Shown here: piece by piece, positions 43,260-52,391 of the stretch | Layout: each line of letters begins with the position of its first letter | Numbering within the stretch: the first letter of the stretch is position 1 | From: Rhizobium pisi | GTDB taxonomy: Bacteria; Pseudomonadota; Alphaproteobacteria; Rhizobiales; Rhizobiaceae | Assembly (NCBI RefSeq): GCF_003938655.1 | Contig: NZ_RJJT01000006.1 | Location: 186,001-250,000, forward strand | Direction of reading: 5' to 3' | Length of the DNA: 64,000 bases | The notes under the pieces: model-generated | What the model saw: the letters and a program-made list of their open reading frames with translations, nothing else | Database searches by the model: none | What the model was told of the DNA's origin: nothing | Program-made: the position numbers and the translations under genes

Positions 43260-45917
43260 ATGGCGGCGGAGGTCAAGACCACCTGCCCTTACTGCGGTGT
43301 CGGCTGCGGCGTCATTGCCACGGTCGACGAGGCGGGCGCGGTCAGCGTCAAGGGCGATCCCGAGCATCCGTCGAATTTCGGCCGGCTCTGCTCGAAAGGT
43401 TCGGCACTGGCCGAAACCATCGATCTCGACGGCCGCCTCCTCTATCCCGAAATCGCGGGCGAACGCAGCGGTTGGGACGAAGCGCTTGAGCTGGTCGCCC
43501 GGCGTTTTTCTGAAACGATCGCCGAACACGGGCCTGATTCTGTTGCCTTCTATGTCTCGGGCCAGTTGCTGACCGAAGATTACTACGTCGCCAACAAGCT
43601 GACGAAGGGCTTCATCGGTTCCGGCAATATCGACACCAATTCAAGGCTTTGCATGTCCTCGTCCGTGGCAGGGCATCGCCGCGCCTTCGGCGCCGATACC
43701 GTGCCTGGGACCTATGACGATATCGAGCTCGCAGACCTGGTGATCCTCACCGGCTCCAACCTCGCCTGGTGCCATCCTGTCATCTACCAGCGGCTTGCCG
43801 CGGCAAAGGCGGTGCGGCCGAGCATGCGGATCGTCGTTATCGATCCGCGCCGGACGATGACATGCGATATCGCCGACCTGCATCTGGCAATCCGCCCGGA
43901 CGGCGACGTCGCGCTGTTCATGGGCCTGCTTGCCCATCTCGCGACAAGCCCAGCCATCGACCAGAACTATATCGCCGCCCATACCGAAGGTTTCGGCGAG
44001 GCTTTTGCGGCCGCTGCCGCGGTTGATATGAACGACCTCCTGGAGCGGACCGGCCTGCCGGCCATGCAGATCCGGGAGTTCTTCCGGCTGTTCGAGGCGA
44101 CGCCGAAGGTCGTGACCTGCTACAGCCAGGGCGTCAACCAATCCTCCTCCGGCACAGACAAGGTCAATGCGATCATCAACTGCCATCTGGCGACCGGCCG
44201 TATCGGCCACGCCGGCATGGGACCGTTTTCACTGACCGGCCAGCCGAACGCCATGGGCGGACGCGAAGTCGGCGGCCTCGCCAATATGCTCGCCGCCCAT
44301 ATGGCAATCGAGAATCCCGATGATCGCGACCGCGTTCAGCGCTTTTGGAACTCGCCCGTCATCGCGGCCAAGCCCGGCTTGAAAGCGGTCGACATGTTCC
44401 GCGCGGTGGCCGATGGGCGCATCAAGGCGCTCTGGATCATGGCGACCAATCCCGTCGTGTCGATGCCAGATGCCGACAGCGTCGAAAGCGCGCTCGCCGC
44501 CTGTCCCTTCGTCGTCGTTTCCGACATCCTCAGAGAGACCGATACGACCCGGCACGCGCATGTGCTTTTGCCCTCGCTCGGCTGGGGCGAAAAGAACGGC
44601 ACCGTCACCAATTCCGAACGGCGAATTTCCAGGCAGCGCCCCTTTCTCGACATGCCCGGCGAGGCAAGGGCCGACTGGTGGCAGCTTGCGGAGGTGGCGC
44701 ACCGAATGGGATTTGGTTCCGCCTTTGACTTCGATGCGCCGGCCGCAATCTTTGCAGAACACGCTGCCCTTTCCGCCTTCGAAAACAACGGCAGCCGCGA
44801 TTTCGACATCGGCGCCCGCGCAGGCATGACCGGCGGCGCCTATGACGAGCTGTCGCCCTTCCAGTGGCCGCAGGCGCCAGGGACCGCACCCAGCGTCACC
44901 CGCTTCTTCGCCGAGGGCGGTTTCTTCCATCCGGACCGCAAGGCGCGCTTCGTCGCAATAGAGCCGCCCGCAACGGATCGCACCAATGCCGACTTCCCCT
45001 TCACGCTGAACACCGGGCGCATCCGCGACCAGTGGCACACGATGACGCGGACGGGAAAGAGCGCGCGGCTTTCCGCCCATATCGCCGAACCTTTCGCCGA
45101 AATCCATCCGCGCGATGCGATCGAAACCGGTATATCAAGCGCCGGTCTCGTCGAGATCGAGAGCCCGCATGGCAAAGCTGTCGTCCGGGCGCTGGTGACC
45201 GATCGTCAGGCGCGCGGCGGCATCTTTGCGCCGATGCACTGGAACGACCAGTTCGCCGCAAAAGCACGCATCGACGCCGTGGTCGCGCCGATAACAGACG
45301 CCATTTCCGGTCAGCCAGCATCGAAGAACGTTGCCGTCGCCGTCCGTCCCTTCCGCGCCACGCATTATGGTTTCGCCGTTTCGGCCGCAAAACCCGTAGC
45401 CCCCGACGCAGCCTATTGGGCGCAGGCGAAAGCCGCCGGCGGCTGGCGGCTGGAACTTGCCTTTGCTGAGGCCGTCGAAGACTGGACGGCCTGGTGCCGA
45501 GCGGTTTTCGCCATTCCTGATGAAATCGAACCGCTCGGTTATGCCGACCGGCAGTCCGGCGACCTCAGGCTCGCCTTCTTCGATGGCGAGGTCCTGCTTG
45601 CCGCTCTCTTCCTCGCCCGCGAGCCGGTCGCCGTCGCGCGCAACTGGGCGATCTCGCAGCTTACCGCCTCGCATGGCGATCTCAGGATACGCTTTGCACT
45701 CGTCGCAGGCCGTCCCGGCGCCGGCAGGCCGGATCCGGGAGCGACCGTCTGCTCCTGCTTCAGCGTCGGGGTCAACCAGATCGCCGCCGCCGTGCGCGGC
45801 GGATGCCACAGCGTCGAGGCCGTCGGCAAGGAACTGAGCGCCGGAACCAATTGCGGCTCCTGCCGCGGCGAAATCGGCAAGATCATCGATCGCTGTCTTG
45901 CCGCAGCGGCGGAATAA
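43260..45917 (+). CDS. nasA: Assimilatory nitrate reductase catalytic subunit
   Basis: This molybdenum bis-MGD enzyme reduces nitrate to nitrite in the cytoplasm. The 885-residue protein begins with a [4Fe-4S] motif (CPYCGVGCGVIA and later CSKG) and contains molybdopterin-binding segments such as LTGSNLAWCHPVIYQRL and VTCYSQGVNQSSSGTDK. The C-terminus has a BFD-type [2Fe-2S] domain (CSCFSVGVNQIAAAV and CGSCRGEIGKII), which is the usual Nas architecture. ATG follows the nirD stop directly. It ends the operon, convergent with the HAD gene. Confidence 0.95.
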   Translation: MAAEVKTTCPYCGVGCGVIATVDEAGAVSVKGDPEHPSNFGRLCSKGSALAETIDLDGRLLYPEIAGERSGWDEALELVARRFSETIAEHGPDSVAFYVSGQLLTEDYYVANKLTKGFIGSGNIDTNSRLCMSSSVAGHRRAFGADTVPGTYDDIELADLVILTGSNLAWCHPVIYQRLAAAKAVRPSMRIVVIDPRRTMTCDIADLHLAIRPDGDVALFMGLLAHLATSPAIDQNYIAAHTEGFGEAFAAAAAVDMNDLLERTGLPAMQIREFFRLFEATPKVVTCYSQGVNQSSSGTDKVNAIINCHLATGRIGHAGMGPFSLTGQPNAMGGREVGGLANMLAAHMAIENPDDRDRVQRFWNSPVIAAKPGLKAVDMFRAVADGRIKALWIMATNPVVSMPDADSVESALAACPFVVVSDILRETDTTRHAHVLLPSLGWGEKNGTVTNSERRISRQRPFLDMPGEARADWWQLAEVAHRMGFGSAFDFDAPAAIFAEHAALSAFENNGSRDFDIGARAGMTGGAYDELSPFQWPQAPGTAPSVTRFFAEGGFFHPDRKARFVAIEPPATDRTNADFPFTLNTGRIRDQWHTMTRTGKSARLSAHIAEPFAEIHPRDAIETGISSAGLVEIESPHGKAVVRALVTDRQARGGIFAPMHWNDQFAAKARIDAVVAPITDAISGQPASKNVAVAVRPFRATHYGFAVSAAKPVAPDAAYWAQAKAAGGWRLELAFAEAVEDWTAWCRAVFAIPDEIEPLGYADRQSGDLRLAFFDGEVLLAALFLAREPVAVARNWAISQLTASHGDLRIRFALVAGRPGAGRPDPGATVCSCFSVGVNQIAAAVRGGCHSVEAVGKELSAGTNCGSCRGEIGKIIDRCLAAAAE

Positions 45918-45944
45918 AGTGCAAGCGCGAAACCCGACGCGACG

Positions 45945-46646
45945 TCAGGCCGCGTTCGGAACGATGAGCATTTTACGATCGGCGGAGATGCGGACCGAGA
46001 TCTCGTCATAGGATGAGAGGGTCGGATGTAGCGTCTCCATCTTGTCGTGATGGGTTGCCGTCACGACCATCACATCGGCGCCCGCCGCCTCGCCGGCGGT
46101 GATGCCGGCCGCGACATCCTCGAATACCAAGCAATCCTGCGTGCTGACGCCGAGGCGTTCGGCGCCAAGGATATAACATTGCGGATTGGGTTTTCCGATG
46201 CTCACGTCCTCCGCCGTCAACATGAACCTCGGCAGCGGCAGCCCCGCCGCCTCCAACCGCCGGCGGGCAAGACGCAAGGGCGAGGAGGTGACGATTGCCC
46301 AGCCATCCGGCGGCAGGGAACTCAGGAATGCCGCAGCACCCGGAATGGCAACGACGTCGTCGACATCGGCAATCTCAGCCTCGGTCACCAGTTTTGCTTC
46401 ATGTTCTGGATCGACGCCGGGCAGGTTCAGCCGGGTGATCGTGTCGATGCCGCGTGACCCATGCATCTTCGGCAGGAAGGCAGCGACGTCGAGCCCATGA
46501 CGCCTTGCCCACTCGCCCCACACACGCTCGGCGGCACGGATTGAATTGAGGATCGTGCCGTCCATGTCGAACAGGAAGGCGGCATAAGGCTTCTCGAAGC
46601 CGCGGGGCATCGGCGGGGACAAAGGCAAATCCTTTAAGGAGAGCAA
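45945..46646 (-). CDS. HAD-superfamily sugar-phosphatase-like hydrolase
   Basis: A HAD subfamily IA protein of up to 233 residues. The nucleophile lies in FLFDMDGTILNSI, motif II in AIVTSSPLRLARRR, the Lys in VSIGKPNPQCYILGAERL and the acidic pair in CLVFEDVAAGI. It resembles YfbT/GPP-type phosphatases; substrate unknown. The start is uncertain: 46646 is a TTG without a clear ribosome site, TTG 46622 has AAGGA ahead, and ATG 46610 is the first ATG. It is convergent with nasA. Confidence 0.85.
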   Translation of the reverse strand: MLSLKDLPLSPPMPRGFEKPYAAFLFDMDGTILNSIRAAERVWGEWARRHGLDVAAFLPKMHGSRGIDTITRLNLPGVDPEHEAKLVTEAEIADVDDVVAIPGAAAFLSSLPPDGWAIVTSSPLRLARRRLEAAGLPLPRFMLTAEDVSIGKPNPQCYILGAERLGVSTQDCLVFEDVAAGITAGEAAGADVMVVTATHHDKMETLHPTLSSYDEISVRISADRKMLIVPNAA

Positions 46647-46723
46647 TGGATGGTTGTCGCTATCGCTCGATCAAACGGCAAATCATGGCCTTTTGCAAGC
46701 TTTCGCGAGCACGTACCGGTCTC

Positions 46724-46748
46724 GATGTCGCCGCACACCGGCGACATC
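46724..46748. repeat. Perfect inverted repeat
   Basis: GATGTCGCCG and CGGCGACATC form a 10-bp stem with a 5-nt loop between two minus-strand genes. No T-run follows, so terminator function is doubtful. Confidence 0.5.
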
Positions 46749-46834
46749 CATCAGCGCAGCAGCGTAGATGCATGCGATGTTCGTGCTAAACATCGACGAT
46801 TCTGCCGGACCGCCGGTCATTCGCGCTGAAGCGC

Positions 46835-47146
46835 CTAGAAGGCCGTGCTGGTTGTCATCAAGTCGCAAGAGAGGCGGAGGCCGATCTGGTCTTGACACAG
46901 TTCATCGGCGCCGTCGGCAAGTTCCAGCCCGGCGGGAACATCGGCGCGCAGATAGGCCTGTGTTGCCGGGTCGATGCGCGTCGGAACGGCCGTCCAGAGC
47001 GAGGGACGGCTAACGTCGAGCGCTGAGATAGCAACTTTCTCGCCGCCCGCAGCAGAGGACGCGATCGCCAATCCAGTTATCGTCAAGGCGAGTGCAATCG
47101 CGATCTGGAGGCAGAGATCTCCGACCTCACGCGGGGAAACGAACAT
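46835..47146 (-). CDS. Small hypothetical protein with N-terminal hydrophobic helix
   Basis: The 103-residue frame MFVSPREVGDLCLQIAIALA has a hydrophobic segment to about residue 33, then a mature part with two cysteines (ADELCQDQIGLRLSCDLM). It may be secreted or membrane-anchored. No family recognised. An upstream extension of 19 residues is possible. The TGAGGCAG ribosome site favours the ATG at 47146. Confidence 0.5.
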   Translation of the reverse strand: MFVSPREVGDLCLQIAIALALTITGLAIASSAAGGEKVAISALDVSRPSLWTAVPTRIDPATQAYLRADVPAGLELADGADELCQDQIGLRLSCDLMTTSTAF

Positions 47147-47344
47147 AGCTGCCTCATGCTGCGGATTAGCGTTTCGCCATGCCACTAAGGCAGGCAGCCA
47201 CACCGATCCAGCGACTTCGGCTGTTAAGGTTTATCCGTAACCACATCGGCAAGGACACGGGTTCCCACCGCAAGCTTTCTACAACGCGCCGGCCTTTTCC
47301 ATATCGTATCAGCCATAAAAGCTTTTCCCTGCCGATGAAACTTT

Positions 47345-47374
47345 TGATCCGGGCGTCCCGTACATCCGTAGCAG
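47345..47374 (+). promoter_or_regulatory. Candidate ECF11 (sigma-E/ChrR-type) promoter of phrB
   Basis: TGATCC (47345-47350), an 18-bp spacer and TAGCAG (47369-47374). The expected start site falls about 25 bp before the TTG at 47406. The -35 matches the TGATCC of the Rhodobacter sigma-E regulon, and the same layout occurs before chrR (54016-54045). Confidence 0.55.
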
Positions 47375-47405
47375 TTTGAAAGCACACGGACGGGGAACGG
47401 CTTCA

Positions 47406-48857
47406 TTGGCAAAGGACGCGGCAAGACCTGTTATCCTCTGGTTTCGCAAGGACTTGCGCCTTGACGACAACAAGGCGCTCAACGCAGCCCATCTCTCCGG
47501 GCAGCAGATCATTCCCCTTTACATAAACGAGCCGGAAGCCGCCGGCACCGGTCCGCTGGGCGCCGCCCAGGCCTGGTGGCTGCATCATTCTCTGGAAGCG
47601 CTCGACCGATCGCTGCGTGAGCAACGGGGACGGCTGGTGCTTGCAAGCGGCGAGACGCTCGCAGTGCTCCGCGCCATCATCGAGAAAAGCCGCGCTGAAG
47701 CTGTCTTCTGGAACCGGCGCTACGATCCGACCGGAATCTCCATCGACATCCGTATCAAGCGTGAACTGGAAAAGCAGGCGATCGAGGCACAAAGCTTTGG
47801 CGGCCAGTTGCTGCACGAACCCTCGCGGCTGACGACCGGCGGCGGCACACCCTATCGCGTCTATACACCGTTCTGGCGTGCGCTGGAGAGCGCCGGTGAA
47901 CCGGAGCCGCCACTGGACGCACCGTTGAAGCTGCAACTGGCTCAGAAACTTCCGGAATCGGAAACGCTTGATTGTTGGAACCTGCTGCCGAAGAAGCCGG
48001 ATTGGGCACGGGATTTCGCCGATCTGTGGACGCCGGGCGAGCAGGGCGCGCGGGAGAAGCTCCGGGCCTTCGTCAAGGACAGTCTCGAGGGCTACAAGGA
48101 AAACCGCGACCATCCGGCAAAGCCCGCAACGTCGATGCTGTCGCCGCACCTGGCGCTCGGCGAGATCTCCCCTGCCCGCGTATGGGATGCGACGCGCGGC
48201 CTGTCGAAACAAGTGCCGGCGGCCGATATCGTGCATTTCCGCAAGGAGATCGCCTGGCGCGAATTCTCCTATCACCTGCTCTTCCATTTCCCGCGCCTCG
48301 CCTCGGCCAACTGGAACGATCGTTTCGACGATTTCGAATGGCGCAACGACAGCGAGGATTTCGAAGCGTGGCGTCACGGCATGACCGGCTATCCGATCGT
48401 CGATGCCGGCATGCGCCAGCTCTGGCGCCACGGCTGGATGCACAATCGCGTTCGCATGATCGTCGCTTCCTTCCTGATCAAGGACCTGATGGTCGACTGG
48501 CGCCGGGGCGAGGACTGGTTCCGGGATACGCTGGTCGACGCCGATCCGGCCAACAATGCGGCAAGCTGGCAATGGGTCGCCGGCTCGGGAGCCGACGCCT
48601 CGCCGTTTTTCCGCATCTTCAATCCGGTGCTGCAAGGTGAAACCTTCGATCCCGACGGCGACTATGTCAGAATCCACGTGCCGGAGCTTCGGGGACTGGA
48701 CGCAAAATACATCCATCGGCCGTTCGAGGCGCCGAAGAGCCTCCTCGACGAGGCCGGCGTCATCCTCGGTAAGACCTATCCAAAACCGATCGTCGACCAT
48801 GCCAGCGCCCGCAACCGTGCGCTCGCGGCCTATAAAGCCATGAAGGATGCCGCATGA
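47406..48857 (+). CDS. phrB: Deoxyribodipyrimidine photo-lyase
   Basis: This FAD flavoprotein repairs cyclobutane pyrimidine dimers with blue light. The product has an N-terminal antenna domain (VILWFRKDLRLDDNKALNAA) and C-terminal catalytic block (GWMHNRVRMIVASFLIKDL and DADPANNAASWQWVAGSG). The start TTG at 47406 (483 aa) has GGGGAA spaced 8 bp; a TTG at 47376 would sit on the predicted promoter start region and is less likely. Its stop overlaps the next ATG by 4 bp. Class I CPD photolyase is most likely. Confidence 0.92.
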   Translation: MAKDAARPVILWFRKDLRLDDNKALNAAHLSGQQIIPLYINEPEAAGTGPLGAAQAWWLHHSLEALDRSLREQRGRLVLASGETLAVLRAIIEKSRAEAVFWNRRYDPTGISIDIRIKRELEKQAIEAQSFGGQLLHEPSRLTTGGGTPYRVYTPFWRALESAGEPEPPLDAPLKLQLAQKLPESETLDCWNLLPKKPDWARDFADLWTPGEQGAREKLRAFVKDSLEGYKENRDHPAKPATSMLSPHLALGEISPARVWDATRGLSKQVPAADIVHFRKEIAWREFSYHLLFHFPRLASANWNDRFDDFEWRNDSEDFEAWRHGMTGYPIVDAGMRQLWRHGWMHNRVRMIVASFLIKDLMVDWRRGEDWFRDTLVDADPANNAASWQWVAGSGADASPFFRIFNPVLQGETFDPDGDYVRIHVPELRGLDAKYIHRPFEAPKSLLDEAGVILGKTYPKPIVDHASARNRALAAYKAMKDAA

Positions 48858-50173
48858 ACGCGCATTTCCGTGTCCCTCCTCGCCGGTTGAAGATCGCAGT
48901 CGTCGGCTCCGGCATCTCGGGTGCCTCCGCAGCCTGGGCGCTAAATCCCGTGCACGACGTTACGCTCTACGAAAGCCAAGCCCGCGCCGGCGGCCATACG
49001 GCGACCGTCGACGTGGACTACGACGGTGTTCGGATTGCCGTCGATACCGGCTTCATCGTCTATAACGAACTGAACTACCCGAACCTGACTGCGCTCTTTG
49101 CCGAGCTCGGCATCGCCACGCATGCGAGCGACATGAGCTTTTCACTCTCGCTCGACCACGGCAGGCTGGAATGGAGCGGCGGCGGGCTGTCCTCCATCTT
49201 CGCGCAGAAGCTCAACCTGTTGCGACCGTCGTTCCTATGGATGATCCGCGAGATCCTGCGCTTCAACCGCATGTGCCTCGAAGACCGGGCGGCCGGCCAT
49301 CTCGCCTCGCGCTCGATCGGTGACTACCTCGATTGGCGCGGCTTCTCGCCCGGCTTCACCAACAATTATCTCGTGCCGATGGCGGCGGCGATCTGGTCGA
49401 CGCCGTCCACCCGCATGCTGCAGTTTCCGGCCGAGCATTTCGTCAATTTCTTCGATAATCATCGCTTGATCTATCGCCGTCAGCACCAGTGGCGCACGGT
49501 GACCGGTGGCAGTCGCACCTATCTCGATCGGCTGCTGCAGCCGCTCGGCGAGCGGGTGAAGCTTTCATGCGGCGTGCGTGGAGTGGTCCGCGGCGACCAC
49601 GGCATCACGATCATCGACGAAACGGGCAGCAAACGCCCGTTCGACAAGGTGATCTTCGCCTGCCATAGCGACCAGACCGCGCGCTTCCTCACAGACGCGA
49701 CCGATCGGGAACAAAAGCTGCTTGCCGCTATCCCCTACCAGCCGAACCGCGTCGTCCTGCATCGCGACGAGGCGCTGATGCCGCAGCGGCGCAAGGTCTG
49801 GGCCTCGTGGAACTATCTGCGCTCCAGCCGCGAGGACGGAAAGGCAAGCGTGGCGGTCACCTATTGGATGAACCGGCTGCAGGGCATTGATCACAAGTTC
49901 CCGCTGTTCGTGACGCTCAATCCGGACCGAGAGCCGGATCCCCGCAAGGTGTTTGCGGAATTCACCTACGAGCATCCGCAATTCTCGGCCGAGGCCATGG
50001 CGGCGCAGCGGGCGCTCACCGCCATTCAGGGACAGAACAATTGCCATTTCGCCGGCGCCTGGATGGGATATGGATTCCATGAGGACGGCCTGGTTTCCGG
50101 CTTGGCCGCCGCCGAGGCTCTCGGCGGGATCATTCCCTGGCGAACCGCCCGAGCCCCCTGGGAAACGCAATAG
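48854..50173 (+). CDS. FAD-dependent oxidoreductase of the ECF11-linked type
   Basis: An amine-oxidase/desaturase-like flavoprotein of 439 residues. The N-terminus has a dinucleotide motif (IAVVGSGISGASAAWAL near residue 15) followed by ESQARAGGHTATVDVDYDG. It overlaps phrB by 4 bp and precedes DUF1365 by 11 bp. In Rhodobacter the corresponding gene lies with a DUF1365 protein and CFA-type methyltransferase in the singlet-oxygen response, and work on furan fatty acids implicates such proteins in modifying phospholipid acyl chains. That role here is inference from context. Confidence 0.85.
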   Translation: MNAHFRVPPRRLKIAVVGSGISGASAAWALNPVHDVTLYESQARAGGHTATVDVDYDGVRIAVDTGFIVYNELNYPNLTALFAELGIATHASDMSFSLSLDHGRLEWSGGGLSSIFAQKLNLLRPSFLWMIREILRFNRMCLEDRAAGHLASRSIGDYLDWRGFSPGFTNNYLVPMAAAIWSTPSTRMLQFPAEHFVNFFDNHRLIYRRQHQWRTVTGGSRTYLDRLLQPLGERVKLSCGVRGVVRGDHGITIIDETGSKRPFDKVIFACHSDQTARFLTDATDREQKLLAAIPYQPNRVVLHRDEALMPQRRKVWASWNYLRSSREDGKASVAVTYWMNRLQGIDHKFPLFVTLNPDREPDPRKVFAEFTYEHPQFSAEAMAAQRALTAIQGQNNCHFAGAWMGYGFHEDGLVSGLAAAEALGGIIPWRTARAPWETQ

Positions 50174-50184
50174 GACATAGTGGC

Positions 50185-51036
50185 ATGAGGCGGCAACGAA
50201 AAAGACTCGGCGTCAGCACCGCCGACAATGGCCCTCCACCGGATGCCCCGAGAGTGCTCTATGTCGGAGAAATCATGCATCAACGGATAAAACCGTTCGG
50301 CCATCGCTTCCGCTACCGCGTGTTCTCACTGCTCGTCGATCTCGACAGGCTTGATGAGGCCAACAGGCTGTCGGCTCTGTTTTCCGTCAACCGGCGCAAT
50401 CTCGTCTCTTTTTATGAAAAGGACCATGCCGATAACGAGGATAAGACGCTACGCGCCCATGCAGATCGGCTGCTCGCCGCGGCAGGGGTCGAGCGCGCCG
50501 AGAGGATACTGCTCGTCTGTTATCCCCGTATTCTCGGCTATGTCTTCAATCCGCTCTCCGTCTACCACGCCTATGATGCCGATGGCGGGCTCATCGCGAT
50601 GATCTACGAGGTGCGCAACACATTCGGCGAGCGACACAGCTACGTCTGTCCTGTCGGCGATGGCGAAATGGCAGAAGGCGGACTTCGCCAGAGCTTCGAC
50701 AAGCTCTTCCATGTCTCGCCTTTCATCGGCATGGCGGTGCGCTATCACTTCCGCATGTTGCCGCCGGGCGCGGAAATCCGCTGGCGCATCCTCGAAACCG
50801 ACTGCGAAGGCCCGCTTCTTTCGGCGACATTTTCCGGACGTCAGGTGCCGTTGACTAACGCTTCGCTGCTAGGGCTGACGGCGCGCATCCCCTTTCTCAC
50901 ACTGAAAATCGTCGCCGGCATCCATTGGGAAGCGCTGAAATTGTGGCTGAAGGGCGCGCGCTATATCCGACGCCCTTCACCTCCTCCTGATGTCAGCATC
51001 CACCGGTCTCGCGCGCTTGCGGAGCCAGCGGAATAA
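50185..51036 (+). CDS. DUF1365 family protein
   Basis: The 283-residue protein contains LYVGEIMHQRIKPFGHRFRY near the start and PRILGYVFNPLSVYHAYDAD in the middle, both typical of DUF1365. The function is unknown, but the gene nearly always travels with the preceding FAD oxidoreductase and a CFA-type methyltransferase, suggesting joint action on fatty-acyl chains or membrane lipids. Confidence 0.85.
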   Translation: MRRQRKRLGVSTADNGPPPDAPRVLYVGEIMHQRIKPFGHRFRYRVFSLLVDLDRLDEANRLSALFSVNRRNLVSFYEKDHADNEDKTLRAHADRLLAAAGVERAERILLVCYPRILGYVFNPLSVYHAYDADGGLIAMIYEVRNTFGERHSYVCPVGDGEMAEGGLRQSFDKLFHVSPFIGMAVRYHFRMLPPGAEIRWRILETDCEGPLLSATFSGRQVPLTNASLLGLTARIPFLTLKIVAGIHWEALKLWLKGARYIRRPSPPPDVSIHRSRALAEPAE

Positions 51037-51131
51037 CATTAGCTTTTGACGTAATGGCCGGAGGCCGCCCGAGCACATCGTCAGGATGTGTCGTCGTCCT
51101 TAACCGGCAAGAAAATGCTGGAGGAGGAGAG

Positions 51132-52391
51132 ATGAGCAAGGCGCAGGATTGGAATCTGCTGGCTCGCGACGCAGTGACGTTGACGGCCGAAAACATATCC
51201 CGTCTGGTGAAGGGTCTGCCGTTCAAGGCGAAACTGGCACTGCGCGGGCTTTTGCGCATGCAGCACGGTTCGCTTGCCGTCACCCTGCCCGACGGCCGCA
51301 GGCTGCTGGTCGAGGGCAAGAAGGCCGGGCCGAAGGCGGCGCTGCGTCTCAACAATTGGAACCTTGCCCACCGGGCGCTGACGAGCGGCACGATCGGGGT
51401 CGCCGAAACCTATATGGACGGCGACTGGGACAGCCCTGATATCACCGCCTTCCTCGAACTCTTCCTCGTCAACGGCGAAGCCGCGTTCAGCTATGCGCAT
51501 GGCAAGGGCGGCCTTGGCCGCCTCTTCGAGCGCATCCGCCACTGGATGAACGCCAATACCAAGACGGGCTCGAAGCGCAACATCTCCGCCCACTACGATC
51601 TCGGCAACAATTTCTACCGGGAATGGCTCGACCCGAGCATGACCTATTCCTCCGCACTCTATTCGACCGGGGCCAACGACCTGCAATCGGCGCAGAATGC
51701 CAAATACCGCGCGCTCGCCGAGGCAACCGGCATCCGGGCCGGGGATCACGTGCTGGAGATCGGCTGCGGCTGGGGCGGTTTTGCCGAATTCGCGGCAAGC
51801 GAGCTGAACTGCAAGGTAACGGGGCTGACGATCAGCCGCGAGCAGCTCGCCTTCGCCCAAGAGCGCATCCGCAAGGCAGGCCTCGACGACCGCGTCGAAT
51901 TCCGCTTCCAGGACTATCGCGACGAAGCGGGGCTCTACGACCGGATCGTCTCGATCGAGATGTTCGAAGCGGTCGGCGAGAAATACTGGCCGTCCTATTT
52001 CTCCAAGCTTAGGCAGTGCCTGAAGCCGGGCGGCAAGGCCGGCCTGCAGATCATCACGATCAAGGACGAGTCCTTCGACCAGTATCGCAGCAATCCCGAC
52101 TTCATCCAGAAATACGTTTTTCCCGGCGGCATGTTGCCGACACGCAATCATCTGGCCGAACTCGCCGGCAAGGTCGAGCTGTCGCTGGTCAAGGATTTCG
52201 GCTTCGGGCTCGATTACGCCCGCACGCTCGCCGAATGGCGCGAGCGCTTCTGGTCGGTCTGGGAACGCATCCGCCCGATGGGCTTCGACGAGCGCTTCAA
52301 GCGGCTCTGGGAATTCTATCTGTTCTATTGCGAGGCCGGCTTCCGCGCCCGCAACATCGATGTGCGCCAGGTCGTGTTCTCGCGCAGCTGA
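51132..52391 (+). CDS. cfa: Cyclopropane-fatty-acyl-phospholipid synthase family methyltransferase
   Basis: The 419-residue protein has the CFA synthase domains: an N-terminal segment and the substrate block HYDLGNNFYREWLDPSMTYS near residue 155. The SAM-binding VLEIGCGWGGFAE motif follows near residue 210. ATG 51132 has a GAGGAGGAGAG ribosome site, so the longer frame from 51054 is rejected. It is likely the last gene of the phrB operon, convergent with the SDR gene with no gap. Whether it makes cyclopropane rings or methylates unsaturated chains for furan fatty acids is open. Confidence 0.9.
   Translation: MSKAQDWNLLARDAVTLTAENISRLVKGLPFKAKLALRGLLRMQHGSLAVTLPDGRRLLVEGKKAGPKAALRLNNWNLAHRALTSGTIGVAETYMDGDWDSPDITAFLELFLVNGEAAFSYAHGKGGLGRLFERIRHWMNANTKTGSKRNISAHYDLGNNFYREWLDPSMTYSSALYSTGANDLQSAQNAKYRALAEATGIRAGDHVLEIGCGWGGFAEFAASELNCKVTGLTISREQLAFAQERIRKAGLDDRVEFRFQDYRDEAGLYDRIVSIEMFEAVGEKYWPSYFSKLRQCLKPGGKAGLQIITIKDESFDQYRSNPDFIQKYVFPGGMLPTRNHLAELAGKVELSLVKDFGFGLDYARTLAEWRERFWSVWERIRPMGFDERFKRLWEFYLFYCEAGFRARNIDVRQVVFSRS

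Noticed and set aside
46683..46898. 71-codon minus-strand frame between HAD gene and the hypothetical at 46835
   Set aside because: Overlaps a perfect inverted repeat and the neighbouring gene, with no ribosome site or domain.
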